Shown piece after piece: positions 34,833-43,969 of a DNA stretch of 44,669 bases. The translations under genes were made by a program, and so were the position numbers. The stretch is from Lysobacterales bacterium (GTDB lineage: Bacteria; Pseudomonadota; Gammaproteobacteria; Xanthomonadales; Xanthomonadaceae), in NCBI GenBank assembly GCA_017302035.1, contig JAFLEA010000018.1:1-44669 (forward strand). Reading direction: 5' to 3'. The notes under the pieces were generated by a model. It saw only the letters and a program-made list of their open reading frames with translations, had not been told where the DNA came from and did no database searches. The stretch's first letter is position 1; each line of letters begins with the position of its first letter.

Positions 34833-36122
34833 GTGTCCAATCCCGACCAGGTCACCTTGAATGCCGGCGACAAGTCGGTGGCCCTGCCGGTGCTCAAGCC
34901 GACCCTGGGCAACGACTGCATCGACATCTCGAAGCTGACCAGGGAAACCGGCCTGTTCACCTACGACGCCGGGTTCACCGCCACCGCCGCCTGCAAGTCG
35001 GCCATCACCTACATCGACGGCGACAACGGCGTACTGCTGTACCGCGGCTACCCGATCGAACAGCTATCCCAGCAGTCCACCTTCCTCGAAGTGGCCTATC
35101 TGCTGATGAACGGCGAGCTGCCGACGCAGGCCGAGTTCGCCAAGTTCGAGGACGAGGTCACCCACCACACGATGATGCACGAGTCGTTGAAGAACTTCCT
35201 CAACGGCTTCCACTACGACGCCCACCCGATGGCGATGCTGGCCGCCAGCGTCGCCTCGCTGTCGGCGTTCTACCACGACACCCTCGACCTGGAGGATCCG
35301 GAGCAGCGCCGCCTGGCCGCGATCCGCCTGTTGGCGAAGATGCCGACCCTGGCCGCCGCCGCCTATCGCTACTCGATCGGCTGGCCGATCCGCTACCCGC
35401 GCAACAACCTGGAGTACGTGGACCGTTTCCTGCACATGATGTTCGAGGTGCCGAGCGAGCCGCTGGAACTGAACCCGGTGGTCGCCAAGGCGCTGGACCT
35501 GTTGTTCATCCTGCACGCCGACCACGAGCAGAACGCGTCCACCTCGACCGTGCGCCTGGTCGGCTCCACCGGCGCCAACCCGTACGCCTCGGTCGCCGCC
35601 GGCATCACCGCGCTGTGGGGCCCGGCGCACGGCGGCGCCAACGAGGCGGTGCTGAAGATGCTCGAGGAGATCGGCACCCCGGACAAGGTCGAGAGCGCCG
35701 TGGCCAAGGCCAAGGACAAGGAATCGGGCTTCCGCCTGATGGGCTTTGGTCATCGCGTCTACAAGAACTTCGACCCGCGCGCCAAGATCATCCGCGAGAT
35801 GACCCACAAGGTGCTGGGCGAGCTGGGCGTGAACGATCCGTTGCTGGAAGTGGCGATGAAGCTGGAAGAGGCCGCGTTGAAGGACGAGTACTTCATCCAG
35901 CGCAAGCTCTACCCGAACGTCGACTTCTACAGCGGCATCATCTACAAGGCGCTGAAGATCCCGACCGAGATGTTCACGGTGATGTTCGCCATCGGCCGCA
36001 CCGCCGGCTGGGTGGCGCACTGGCTGGAACAGCAGGTCGATCCGGAGGCCAAGATCGGCCGTCCCCGCCAGCTCTACACCGGCTACGGCGTGCGCGACTA
36101 CACGGGCATCGACCAGCGCTGA
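34833..36122 (+). CDS. gltA: Citrate synthase GltA (type II)
   Basis: This 429-residue hexameric-type bacterial citrate synthase condenses oxaloacetate and acetyl-CoA, the entry step of the TCA cycle. Visible features are [39 protein letters not shown], the active-site [17 protein letters not shown] histidine, [14 protein letters not shown] with the oxaloacetate-binding His/Arg, and [15 protein letters not shown] with catalytic Asp. GTG 34833 ([15 protein letters not shown]) is preceded by AGAGGAG. The 245-base gap before it holds the rpmE2 terminator and a GATAAT -10-like element at 34728-34733. It shares the TCA pathway with sucCD at 8977-11035. Confidence 0.97.
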   Translation: MSNPDQVTLNAGDKSVALPVLKPTLGNDCIDISKLTRETGLFTYDAGFTATAACKSAITYIDGDNGVLLYRGYPIEQLSQQSTFLEVAYLLMNGELPTQAEFAKFEDEVTHHTMMHESLKNFLNGFHYDAHPMAMLAASVASLSAFYHDTLDLEDPEQRRLAAIRLLAKMPTLAAAAYRYSIGWPIRYPRNNLEYVDRFLHMMFEVPSEPLELNPVVAKALDLLFILHADHEQNASTSTVRLVGSTGANPYASVAAGITALWGPAHGGANEAVLKMLEEIGTPDKVESAVAKAKDKESGFRLMGFGHRVYKNFDPRAKIIREMTHKVLGELGVNDPLLEVAMKLEEAALKDEYFIQRKLYPNVDFYSGIIYKALKIPTEMFTVMFAIGRTAGWVAHWLEQQVDPEAKIGRPRQLYTGYGVRDYTGIDQR

Positions 36123-36140
36123 GCGGCGCGCGGCCTCCCC

Positions 36141-36177
36141 GAAAGCAAACGCCCCGCATTGCGGGGCGTTTGCTTTC
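36141..36177. terminator. Strong terminator between gltA and the TonB receptor gene
   Basis: A perfect 17-bp stem (36141-36157 with 36161-36177) has a 3-base loop (ATT) and A/T-rich base pairs at its foot (GAAAGCAAAC...GTTTGCTTTC). It lies 18 bases after gltA. The symmetric foot means it can also act on the opposite strand, ending the convergent TonB-receptor transcript. Confidence 0.9.
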
Positions 36178-36248
36178 TAGGGCCTGGCCGGCCTGCCATC
36201 CCTGCCGCTGGAGAGGGTGCGGCAGGGATGGCATGGTGCGCTGGCCGG

Positions 36249-38963
36249 TCAGAAGCGGTAACTGAAGCCCAGCAGGGTGGTGCGGCCGTACTCGAAGTAG
36301 CTTACCGGGCGGTTCGACGGATCGGCCGCATCGTAGGTGGCGAACGGCTTGTCGCCGATGTTGCTTACCTGCAGGTACAGCGACAGGCCTTCGAGCATGC
36401 CGTCGGTGAAGCTGTAGTTGATCTGCGCGTCCTGGATCACCTCGGCCGCGATGTTGATCGTCCGCAGGTCCGCGCCGTAGCCGCGGGTCTCGCCGCGGAA
36501 CGCCGAACGCGAGCGGCGGCTGTAGCGGGCCGAGAACCCGCCGCGCTCGTAGTAGGCGGTCACGTTGGACACGTACTTGGACAGGCCGCTGATCGGCTCG
36601 GACGAGCCGGGGCCGTAGGGCTCGATGTTGCTGCTGGTATCCGAGTAGGTCGCGACGATGCCGAACCCGTTCAGGCCGCTCCAGAGGATGTCCAGCGGCA
36701 CCGAGGCGGTCAGCTCCAGGCCCATGATCCTGCCGCCCTCGCCGTTGAGCGGCTGATTGATCCTGCCGACGGTGGAGGTCGGGTAGTTGGTCTGCCCGGG
36801 CTGCTTCGGCGGCAGCGGGAAGCCGGTGAAGTCGAACTCCACGTCCTGGTTGTAGATGTAGCTCAGCAGGTCCTTGTAGAACCAGGCCGCGCCGAAGTAG
36901 CCACGGTTGCCGGCCTCGGTGCTGAAGTACTTCTCCAGCGCGATGTCGTAGGCATTGGCCAGCCACGGGCGCAGCCGCGGATTGCCGCCGCCGGCCGACC
37001 ACTGGTTCTCCTGGTTGATGCCCACGTCCATGCCGGCCCTCATCTGGTCCATGCGCGGGCGCGCCATCTGCCTGGCCAGGGCCACGCGGGCCACCATGTC
37101 GTCGATGACCTCCAGCCCCAGGTTCATGCTGGGCAGGAATTCCGAGTAACTGGTGCCGTCGTGGGTGAGCGAGCCGGCCGGGTTGCCGGAGAAGGTACTC
37201 AGGCCTTCCGAACTCTGGTCCACGCCCACGTACTGCGCGCCGAAGTTGCCGCGCAGCGGCATGCCGTGCCAGTCGGTGTCTACCGATGCCTTGAAGTAGA
37301 CCGTGGTCAGTTCCTCGTCCACCGACCAGTTCTTGGCGGCGATGTCCTGGTGGTACTTGTAGACCCGGTTCCAGGTGCCTGCGGCCAGTTGCTGGTCGGC
37401 GTCGAACACGCCCAGCTTGCCGATGCCGCCGAAATCGAAGTCCTGGATGTTGCCCGGGAACGGCGCGGTCACCCCATGCATGCCGCCGGTGCAGTCCTTC
37501 AGGCACAGCATCGCCTCGATGGACTGCCTGCTCTTGCTGCGCTCGGTGTAGTTGACGCCGAAGTCCACGTTGCTGATGAAGCCGCTGTCGAACGAGCGGA
37601 TGGCATTGAGGCGGAATGCCTTCAGGTCATCCTTGATCTCGAAGTCCTTGAGGTAGCCATCCTGGCCCCAGCCGCCGGCATCGGTGAGCACCAACTTGGA
37701 CGGGTTGTCGAAGGTCTGGCCCAGCACGTAGTTGTAGTAGTTGCCGCTGGGATCGAGCGAGGCTTCCAGGGTGGTGGCGCCGCCATTGGTCGCCACGCCG
37801 GCATAGGTCTCGAGCACCCTGAACTTGCGCTTCACCCTGGAGGCGGACAGGTCGGCGTTGAGGGTCCAGTTGTCGTTGATCTTGAACTTGTTGTTGAAGC
37901 CGACCGAATCGAGCGTGTCGTCGATCGGGTTGCTGTCCATGCGGATGACCGGATGGACGTTGTCCCAGGTGCTCTTGACGATGGTGTTGTTGCCGGCGAC
38001 GGTGTAGCCGGGCCGCAGCACGCCGGTGCCCCAGACCGTGCCGAACTCCATGCCGGTCTTGATCTCGGTCTTGTCGAAGTCGGAGTGGAACCAGTCCAGG
38101 GTGCCCTCGTACACGTCGTTGGGCTTGAACTGCACGGTCGCGGCCACGCCGGTGCGCTCGTGGGTGTTGTCGAACTTGTAGAGCTTGCCGCCGCCGAGCA
38201 CGGTGGTGCCGGAGGGGCCGCCGGTCCAGCCCCATACTTCGTTCTGGAAGCCGGGCTGCGGACTGTCCATCTTCGACACCGCGAGCATCAGGCCCAGGCG
38301 GTTGTCCATGAACTGGTCGAGGTAGGTGGCGCTGAAGCGGTAGCCGCTCTCGCTCTTGTCCCGGATCTTGTTCTGGTCGTAGCGCGCATTGACGGCCATG
38401 ACCCGCTCGGAGAACGAGAGCGGCCGCACGGTCTGCAGGTCCACGGTGCCGGACAGGCCCTGACCGACGAGCCCGGCGTCCGGGGTCTTGTACACCACCA
38501 CCTGGCTGAGCAGTTCGGAGGGGTACTGGTCGAACTCGACCCCGCGGTTGTCGCCGGTGCTGGCCTGCTCGCGCCCGTTGAGGGTGGCGGTGGAGAAGTC
38601 GCCGGCGAAACCGCGGATGTTGATCTGGGTGGCGCGGCCACGCTCGCGCTGCGCGGTCAGGCCGGGCAGGCGGGCGATGGACTCGGCGATGCTGGAGTCG
38701 GGCAGCTTGCCGATGTCCTCGGAGGAGATGGCCTCGACGATCGAGGTGGAGTCGCGCTTGGTCTCGATCGCGTTCTCGATGCCGCGGCGGAAGCCGCGCA
38801 CGTTGACGCGGTCCAGGTCGACGGCTTCGTCGCCCTGCTTGGCCTTCGCTTTCTCGGATGCGTCGTCGGTGCTGTCGGTTGACTGCGCCTGCGCGCCCAT
38901 GGCGATCAGCAGGGTGGCCGATGCCAGTGCCACGCTCAGCAGATTGCGCTTGAGTTTCAACAT
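36249..38963 (-). CDS. TonB-dependent outer-membrane receptor, likely maltodextrin
   Basis: This 904-residue receptor has a signal peptide (MLKLKRNLLSVALASATLLI, cleaved after MGAQA), a TonB-box-like VDLDRVNVRG (about 48-57), and a plug domain to ~170 with SIAESIARLPGLTAQRERG and TQINIRGFAGDFSTATLNGR. A long beta-barrel ends in LGFSYRF with the terminal phenylalanine needed for BAM insertion. One Cys pair (MLCLKDCTG) probably forms a loop disulfide. Start ATG 38963 follows GAGGAGAGGGG. The subfamily resembles carbohydrate receptors such as MalA of Caulobacter. Substrate is inferred from the amylase, glucosidase and MFS neighbours. An operator-like ATACGTA lies 20 bases before the start. Confidence 0.93.
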   Translation of the reverse strand: MLKLKRNLLSVALASATLLIAMGAQAQSTDSTDDASEKAKAKQGDEAVDLDRVNVRGFRRGIENAIETKRDSTSIVEAISSEDIGKLPDSSIAESIARLPGLTAQRERGRATQINIRGFAGDFSTATLNGREQASTGDNRGVEFDQYPSELLSQVVVYKTPDAGLVGQGLSGTVDLQTVRPLSFSERVMAVNARYDQNKIRDKSESGYRFSATYLDQFMDNRLGLMLAVSKMDSPQPGFQNEVWGWTGGPSGTTVLGGGKLYKFDNTHERTGVAATVQFKPNDVYEGTLDWFHSDFDKTEIKTGMEFGTVWGTGVLRPGYTVAGNNTIVKSTWDNVHPVIRMDSNPIDDTLDSVGFNNKFKINDNWTLNADLSASRVKRKFRVLETYAGVATNGGATTLEASLDPSGNYYNYVLGQTFDNPSKLVLTDAGGWGQDGYLKDFEIKDDLKAFRLNAIRSFDSGFISNVDFGVNYTERSKSRQSIEAMLCLKDCTGGMHGVTAPFPGNIQDFDFGGIGKLGVFDADQQLAAGTWNRVYKYHQDIAAKNWSVDEELTTVYFKASVDTDWHGMPLRGNFGAQYVGVDQSSEGLSTFSGNPAGSLTHDGTSYSEFLPSMNLGLEVIDDMVARVALARQMARPRMDQMRAGMDVGINQENQWSAGGGNPRLRPWLANAYDIALEKYFSTEAGNRGYFGAAWFYKDLLSYIYNQDVEFDFTGFPLPPKQPGQTNYPTSTVGRINQPLNGEGGRIMGLELTASVPLDILWSGLNGFGIVATYSDTSSNIEPYGPGSSEPISGLSKYVSNVTAYYERGGFSARYSRRSRSAFRGETRGYGADLRTINIAAEVIQDAQINYSFTDGMLEGLSLYLQVSNIGDKPFATYDAADPSNRPVSYFEYGRTTLLGFSYRF

Positions 38964-38978
38964 TGTCCCCTCTCCTCA

Positions 38979-38994
38979 GGTAATACGTAGTGAT
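38979..38994. promoter_or_regulatory. Possible operator next to the TonB-receptor start
   Basis: GGTAATACGTAGTGAT contains the ATACGTA core found at 39132 and 43707. It lies 16-31 bases upstream of the receptor ATG on its own strand. The flanks are not as well matched, so this may be a weaker site. Confidence 0.35.
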
Positions 38995-39131
38995 TGCTGC
39001 AGTGGCCGGAGCCCGGTTCCGGAGTTGCGGATGGATCCGGCCCTTCTTGTCGGCATGCGCGCCGCCCCTCGATTAACGCGCCTGCAACGCAGCGCCATAG
39101 TAGTCGCGGCAATGGCCGCGCAAGATGCGCT

Positions 39132-39154
39132 GCATACGTATTCATGGCGCATGC
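39132..39154. promoter_or_regulatory. LacI-type operator between the receptor and amylase genes
   Basis: GCATACGTATTCATGGCGCAT is near-palindromic around TACGTA and is repeated, in inverse orientation, between the glucosidase and MFS genes. The shared stretch runs on through GGCGC and ATGCA with one indel. It sits in the 319-base divergent gap 38964-39282, which otherwise holds no gene but has a duplicated CTGCAACGCAGC motif (about 39082 and 39230). Confidence 0.6.
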
Positions 39155-39282
39155 ATCGTGACTGCATGGATGGCGCGCTGCGACAGCGGTTAGCGTGCTT
39201 GCGGTCGGCACGTTCGTGCAGTTCGCCTGCTGCAACGCAGCAATATCGGACGTCGGTTTGGCCTTGGCCCAAGGGGAATGGA

Positions 39283-41916
39283 ATGAGGGTTTCAGGATCG
39301 GGATGGAGCCTCGCGCTGGCGTTGCTGGCCGCGGGTGCCGCATATCCGGATGGCGCTGCCGCGGCGGAGCGGGCATTGCACGTTCCTTCTCCGGACTGGC
39401 GCGATCAGGTGGTGTATTTCCTGATGATCGACCGCTTCGACGACGGGGATCCCAGCAACAACGACCAGGGCGCGGGCGAGTACGATCCGCGCGATCCGGC
39501 GAAGTTCAGCGGCGGAGACCTGCGCGGGGTCGAACGCAGGATCGGTTATATCCGCGGGCTCGGCGCAACCGCCGTCTGGATCACGCCGCCGGTGGCGAAC
39601 CAGTGGTGGAACCACCGGGTCGGCCATGGCGGCTACCACGGCTACTGGGCCGAGGACTTCTCCCGGGTCGATGCGCACTTCGGTTCGCTGGACGACTACC
39701 GGTCGCTGTCGCGCGCGCTCCACGCCGACGGCATGTACCTGATCCAGGACGTGGTGCTCAACCACACCGCGGACTTCTTCGACTACGCCGACCGCTGGCG
39801 GGAGGGAGAGCCGGCGCATGGATTCGCGCGGATCGCCGACTCCACCGGCCGGCTTGCGCCGCGCCAGTTCCCGTTCTCGATGAACGACGCCACCGACCCG
39901 GCACAGCGCGATGCCCGCATCTACCACTGGACGCCGGACATGTACGACGCCGGCGACCGGGTCCAGGAACTGACCTTCCAGCTCTCGGGCCTGGACGACC
40001 TGGACACGTCCAACCCGGTGGTGCGGGCCGCGCTGCGGCGCAGCTACGGCCACTGGATCGAGCAGGCGGGAGTGGACGCGTTCCGGGTGGATACCGCATT
40101 CCACGTGCCGCCGGACGTGTTCCCGGATTTCCTGGACGGCGACGGCGACGATGCACCGGGCGTGCGCGAGGTGGCGATGGGTACCGGCCGCGACGATTTC
40201 CTGGTGTTCGGCGAAGGCTTCGCGATAGACCCGCCGTTCGCCGATGCCGGCGCGCGCAAGGTCGAGTCGTACATGCACGATGCCGCCGGCGCGCCGGTGC
40301 TGCCGTCGATGATCAACTTCCCGCTGTACGGCAGCCTGGGCGACGTGTTCGCGCGCGGCCAGCCAACCGCCGTGCTCGGCCACCGCATCGACACGATGCT
40401 GCGCCTGCATCCGCGGTTGCACTGGATGCCGAGCTTCATCGACAACCATGACGTGGATCGCTTCCTCGCCGGGGCGGGCGAGCGGGCCCTGCGCCAGGCG
40501 CTGCTGGCGCTGATGACCCTGCCCGGGATCCCGACCCTGTACTACGGCACCGAGCAGGGCTTCACCGAGCGCCGCGGCGCGATGTTCGCCGGCGGATACC
40601 GGGCCGGAGCGCACGGCCACTTCGACACCGGCGCGCCGCTGTACCGCTACGTGTCCGAAGTCGTGGCACTGCGTCGCAGCCATCCCGGGTTCAGCCGCGG
40701 ACGGCCGCAACTGCTGCGGGTGGACTCGGGCGGGCCCGGCGCGCTGGTGTGGAGGACGCGGCACGCAGGCACGGAGATGCTGGTGGCGTTCAATACCGGC
40801 GACGGCCCCGTGCTGGTGGATGGGCTCGACGGCGGTTGGCAGGCGGGGGCTTGCCTGCGCGGCGTGTTCGGCATCGACGGCGTGCCCGCACCGCTGTGCA
40901 CGGACGGCAGTCCGCTGCACCTGTTGCTGCCGCCGCGGGCCGGCCAGGTGTGGCGGGTGGAGCAGGGCGGGGACCGGGGCGTTGCGCGTGCCGGCGCCGG
41001 CCCGGCGCCGACGATCGATCCGGTGTCGCGACTGCCCTGGACCGGAGACGCGCGCGTCTCCGGCCGGGCCCGCCCGGGCGATGCGCTGCAGATCGTGGTC
41101 GACGGCGCCCTGGCGTCGGCGGTGCCGGTGCAGGCGACTGCCGACGGCCGCTGGGAGGCGATGCTGCGTACCGACGGCTTTGCCGATCCTTCGCGCACGC
41201 ACCGGCTGGTGGCATGGCGGCCTGCCGATGCGGCGGCCTCGCCGGCGCAGGCGTTCACGGTGCAGCGGCAATGGTCGCTGGCGGCGCGGACCGACGACCC
41301 CGCCGGCGACGACCGCGGTCCGGACGGGCGCTACCGTTATCCCGCGGGTCCGGGCTGGCATCATCCCGGCGACTTGCAAGCGGTCGAGGTCGAGACCAGT
41401 GGCGGGGCGCTGCGGATCACCCTGCGCATGGCCGAGATCAGCGACGGCTGGAACCCGCCCAATGGCTTCGACCGGGTCGCGCCGGTGGTGTTCATCGAAC
41501 TGCCGGAACGGGTGGATGGCGCGCGGGCGATGCCGGGCCAGAATGCGCAACTGCCCGGCGACATGCGCTGGCACTACCGGATCCGCGCCAACGGCTGGAG
41601 CAATGCGTTGTTCTCGGCCGAAGGTGCCGGCCCGGATTCCGAAGGTGCCCGCCAGCCGGTGGCGGCCCGGCTGGAGGTGGACCGGCATGCGCGCACGATC
41701 CGCTTCACCCTGCCCGCCACGGCGCTAGGCAACCCGGCTTCCCTGCAAGGGGCGCGGGTGCACGTGACGACCTGGGATTACGACGACGGCTTCAGGCCGC
41801 TGGCACCGCAACCGACCGGCTTCGGCTTCAGCGGCGGCGACGGTGCGCGCGATCCGCGCGTCCTCGACGCAGCCGGACCGCTGGTCCTGGAAACGGCGAC
41901 GGTGGAAGCCGACTGA
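39283..41916 (+). CDS. Secreted GH13 alpha-amylase with glucodextranase-like C-terminal module
   Basis: This 877-residue protein has a signal peptide (MRVSGSGWSLALALLAAGAA, cleaved near AAAA). The GH13 barrel (about 35-500) has conserved regions QDVVLNHT, VDAFRVDTAF (nucleophile Asp270), VFGEGF (acid/base Glu311) and FIDNHD (Asp390). A beta C-domain and a linker/Ig-like piece follow. The last ~210 residues contain DDPAGDDRGPDGRYRYP and DGWNPPNGFDRVAPVVFIEL, typical of the SLH-like C-terminal domain of glucodextranases. It should cut starch or maltodextrins outside the cytoplasm and feed the TonB receptor. ATG 39283 follows AAGGGGAATGG; the frame open from 38488 is antisense to the receptor gene and not real. 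Confidence 0.93.
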   Translation: MRVSGSGWSLALALLAAGAAYPDGAAAAERALHVPSPDWRDQVVYFLMIDRFDDGDPSNNDQGAGEYDPRDPAKFSGGDLRGVERRIGYIRGLGATAVWITPPVANQWWNHRVGHGGYHGYWAEDFSRVDAHFGSLDDYRSLSRALHADGMYLIQDVVLNHTADFFDYADRWREGEPAHGFARIADSTGRLAPRQFPFSMNDATDPAQRDARIYHWTPDMYDAGDRVQELTFQLSGLDDLDTSNPVVRAALRRSYGHWIEQAGVDAFRVDTAFHVPPDVFPDFLDGDGDDAPGVREVAMGTGRDDFLVFGEGFAIDPPFADAGARKVESYMHDAAGAPVLPSMINFPLYGSLGDVFARGQPTAVLGHRIDTMLRLHPRLHWMPSFIDNHDVDRFLAGAGERALRQALLALMTLPGIPTLYYGTEQGFTERRGAMFAGGYRAGAHGHFDTGAPLYRYVSEVVALRRSHPGFSRGRPQLLRVDSGGPGALVWRTRHAGTEMLVAFNTGDGPVLVDGLDGGWQAGACLRGVFGIDGVPAPLCTDGSPLHLLLPPRAGQVWRVEQGGDRGVARAGAGPAPTIDPVSRLPWTGDARVSGRARPGDALQIVVDGALASAVPVQATADGRWEAMLRTDGFADPSRTHRLVAWRPADAAASPAQAFTVQRQWSLAARTDDPAGDDRGPDGRYRYPAGPGWHHPGDLQAVEVETSGGALRITLRMAEISDGWNPPNGFDRVAPVVFIELPERVDGARAMPGQNAQLPGDMRWHYRIRANGWSNALFSAEGAGPDSEGARQPVAARLEVDRHARTIRFTLPATALGNPASLQGARVHVTTWDYDDGFRPLAPQPTGFGFSGGDGARDPRVLDAAGPLVLETATVEAD

Positions 41917-41981
41917 GATTCGGCTCTACGGTAGCGGATGCCGGGGCTGGGCCACGGCAGCGGCAATCCGGAATCCGCAGG

Positions 41982-43598
41982 TCACGACCAGGTCGCGTAG
42001 TACGCCCCGTACGGCGGCAGCGAGAGTCCCCCGCCGTCGACCTGTCCGCCCGGCAGGCCGTGCCCGGTCGCGGCCACGGTCCCGGCGAGGGCGTCCGTGC
42101 GCCAGTGGACGGCCGCGTCGGACAGGTTGAATGCCACCAGCAAGCGTTGTCCGGCGCCTTCGCGGACGAAGGCCAGCACGGGCTCGGGTGCGTCGAGGAA
42201 ACGGATATCGCCCTCGACCAGCGCCGGTTGCGCGCGCCGCCAGGCCAGGAACCGGCGGGCGAGCGACAGGGTGGAGTCGGCGCGCGCGGCCTGGCGGGCG
42301 ACGTCCAGCGCGCGATGCGCTGCCGGGATCGGCAGCCAAGGCCTGGCCGGGGAGAATCCGGCGTCCGCCGCGGACGACCACGGCATCGGCGTGCGGCAGC
42401 CGTCGCGGCCCTTGTAGTTCGGCCAGAAGGTGACGCCGTAGGGATCCTGGAGGTCGGCGTAAGGCACATCGGCTTCCGGCAGCCCCAGCTCCTCGCCCTG
42501 GTACAGGCATACCGAGCCGCGCAGCGAGCCGACCAGGGCCACCAGCATCGGGCCCAGCTGTGGCGGCGGGTTCGGCCCGCCCCAGCGGCTCACCGCGCGC
42601 TCCACATCGTGGTTGGAGATGGCCCAGCACGGCCAGCCCCCGGTCATCTGTTGCTCGAGCCGCTGCACGGTGCCGCGGATGTAGGCTGCGCTGAAGTCGT
42701 CCACCAGCAGTTCGAAGCTGTAGCCCATGTGCAGCCGCGTGTCGGTGACGTACTCGGCCATGGTCGCCAGCGAATCCTCCGCGGAGATCTCGCCGAGGGT
42801 GGTCGCGCCCGGATAGCGGTCCAGCAGCGCGCGCACCCGCTCCAGGAACGGCAGGTTCTCGGCCTGGGTGTTGTTGTACCAGTGGTACTGGTAGGCGTAC
42901 GGGTTGTCCGCGCTGAAGCCGCGCCCGGTGCGCAGTGCCTTGGGCTTGGGCGGGTTGTCGCGCAGCGCGCGGTCGTGGAAGCAGAAGTTGATCGCGTCCA
43001 GGCGGAACCCGTCCACGCCGCGGTCGAGCCAGAATTGCAGATTGTCCAGCGCGGCCTGCTGCACTTCCGGGTTGTGGAAATTCAGGTCGGGCTGCGAGGT
43101 CAGGAAGTTGTGCAGGTAGTACTGCTCGCGCCGCGGCTCCCAGCGCCAGGCCACGCCGCCGAAGATCGACATCCAGTTGTTGGGCGGGGAGCCGTCCTCG
43201 CGCGGATCGGCCCAGACATACCAGTCGGCCCTGGGGTTGTCGCGGCCCTGGCGGCTTTCGCGGAACCATTCGTGCTGGTCGGAGGTGTGGCTGAGCACCT
43301 GGTCGATCATCACCCGCAGTCCGAGCGAGTGGGCCTTGTCCAGCAGGCGGTCGAAATCGGCCAGGGTGCCGAACAGCGGATCGACGTCGCGGTAGTCGGC
43401 GATGTCGTAGCCGAAATCGGCCATCGGCGACTTGAAGAAGGGCGAGACCCAGATCGCGTCCACGCCCAGCCCGGCGACGTAGTCCAGCTTGTCGACGATT
43501 CCCGGCAGGTCGCCGACTCCGTCCGCGTTGGTGTCCAGGAAGCTGCGCGGGTAGATCTGGTAGATCACCGCGCCACGCCACCACCGATCGTTCGACAT
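41982..43598 (-). CDS. GH13 oligo-alpha-glucosidase (AglA/MalZ-like)
   Basis: This 538-residue protein has no signal peptide, so it is probably cytoplasmic. It begins WWRGAVIYQIYPRSFLDTN, followed by the calcium-loop-like DTNADGVGDLPGI, DQVLSHTSDQH, GFRLDAINFCF (nucleophile Asp201), LGEISAED (Glu270) and ISNHDV (Asp331). The QPDLNFHNPEVQ motif is typical of the oligo-1,6-glucosidase/alpha-glucosidase subfamily. It should split imported maltose and maltodextrins to glucose. ATG 43598 (MSNDRWW) is favoured; ATG 43604 and GTG 43608 lie just upstream. It is convergent with the amylase gene (65-base gap) and divergent from the MFS gene, with which it shares an operator. Confidence 0.94.
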   Translation of the reverse strand: MSNDRWWRGAVIYQIYPRSFLDTNADGVGDLPGIVDKLDYVAGLGVDAIWVSPFFKSPMADFGYDIADYRDVDPLFGTLADFDRLLDKAHSLGLRVMIDQVLSHTSDQHEWFRESRQGRDNPRADWYVWADPREDGSPPNNWMSIFGGVAWRWEPRREQYYLHNFLTSQPDLNFHNPEVQQAALDNLQFWLDRGVDGFRLDAINFCFHDRALRDNPPKPKALRTGRGFSADNPYAYQYHWYNNTQAENLPFLERVRALLDRYPGATTLGEISAEDSLATMAEYVTDTRLHMGYSFELLVDDFSAAYIRGTVQRLEQQMTGGWPCWAISNHDVERAVSRWGGPNPPPQLGPMLVALVGSLRGSVCLYQGEELGLPEADVPYADLQDPYGVTFWPNYKGRDGCRTPMPWSSAADAGFSPARPWLPIPAAHRALDVARQAARADSTLSLARRFLAWRRAQPALVEGDIRFLDAPEPVLAFVREGAGQRLLVAFNLSDAAVHWRTDALAGTVAATGHGLPGGQVDGGGLSLPPYGAYYATWS

Positions 43599-43700
43599 CC
43601 CCATCCCCACCCGGAAACGAAAAGGCCGCCCTTAGCCGATGCCGGCGGCGTCGCCACTATTCCACAGCGCCGCCGGAATCGGTGCGCGCGCGGCCGTGCA

Positions 43701-43723
43701 TGGCGCGATGAATACGTATGCGG
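43701..43723. promoter_or_regulatory. LacI-type operator between the glucosidase and MFS genes
   Basis: TGGCGCGATGAATACGTATGC is the reverse complement of the 39132-39154 site with one indel. Both contain GCATACGTATTCAT followed by GCGC and ATGCA on the other strand. It sits ~105 bases from the glucosidase start and ~250 bases from the MFS start, suggesting shared control. The 371-base gap 43599-43969 contains no gene. Confidence 0.6.
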
Positions 43724-43759
43724 GCGTCCGCGGCGGACGCCGGGGCGTCGCCCCGGCGT
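43724..43759. repeat. Two overlapping hairpins upstream of the MFS gene
   Basis: GCGTCCG-CGG-CGGACGC (43724-43740) overlaps a second stem, ACGCCGGGGC-GTC-GCCCCGGCGT (43737-43759). They are mutually exclusive because they share ACGC. The hairpins follow the operator directly and could lie in the MFS leader RNA. No T-run follows either one. Confidence 0.5.
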
Positions 43760-43969
43760 GGGCCCGGCGGCGGCGGGCGGCGGCAGCGTTCGGATGCGGA
43801 AAACAAGCGGTTTTCGATCGCCACGGGTGGGGGTTTGCGAGCGCCGCTCCGGCATTGCCCGCGGCCCGCCGTTTTTGCGTCGCAGCATGTGGTCGGCCTG
43901 CGCCAACAGGCACCATGTGCCACCGCACCGGAGCGCCGCTTTCCGGCGGCACGCGAGGATGTCACCGGA

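Noticed and set aside
36159-38882. A 907-codon frame antisense to the TonB receptor
   Set aside because: The receptor frame has a signal peptide, plug and barrel terminus; this one has none.
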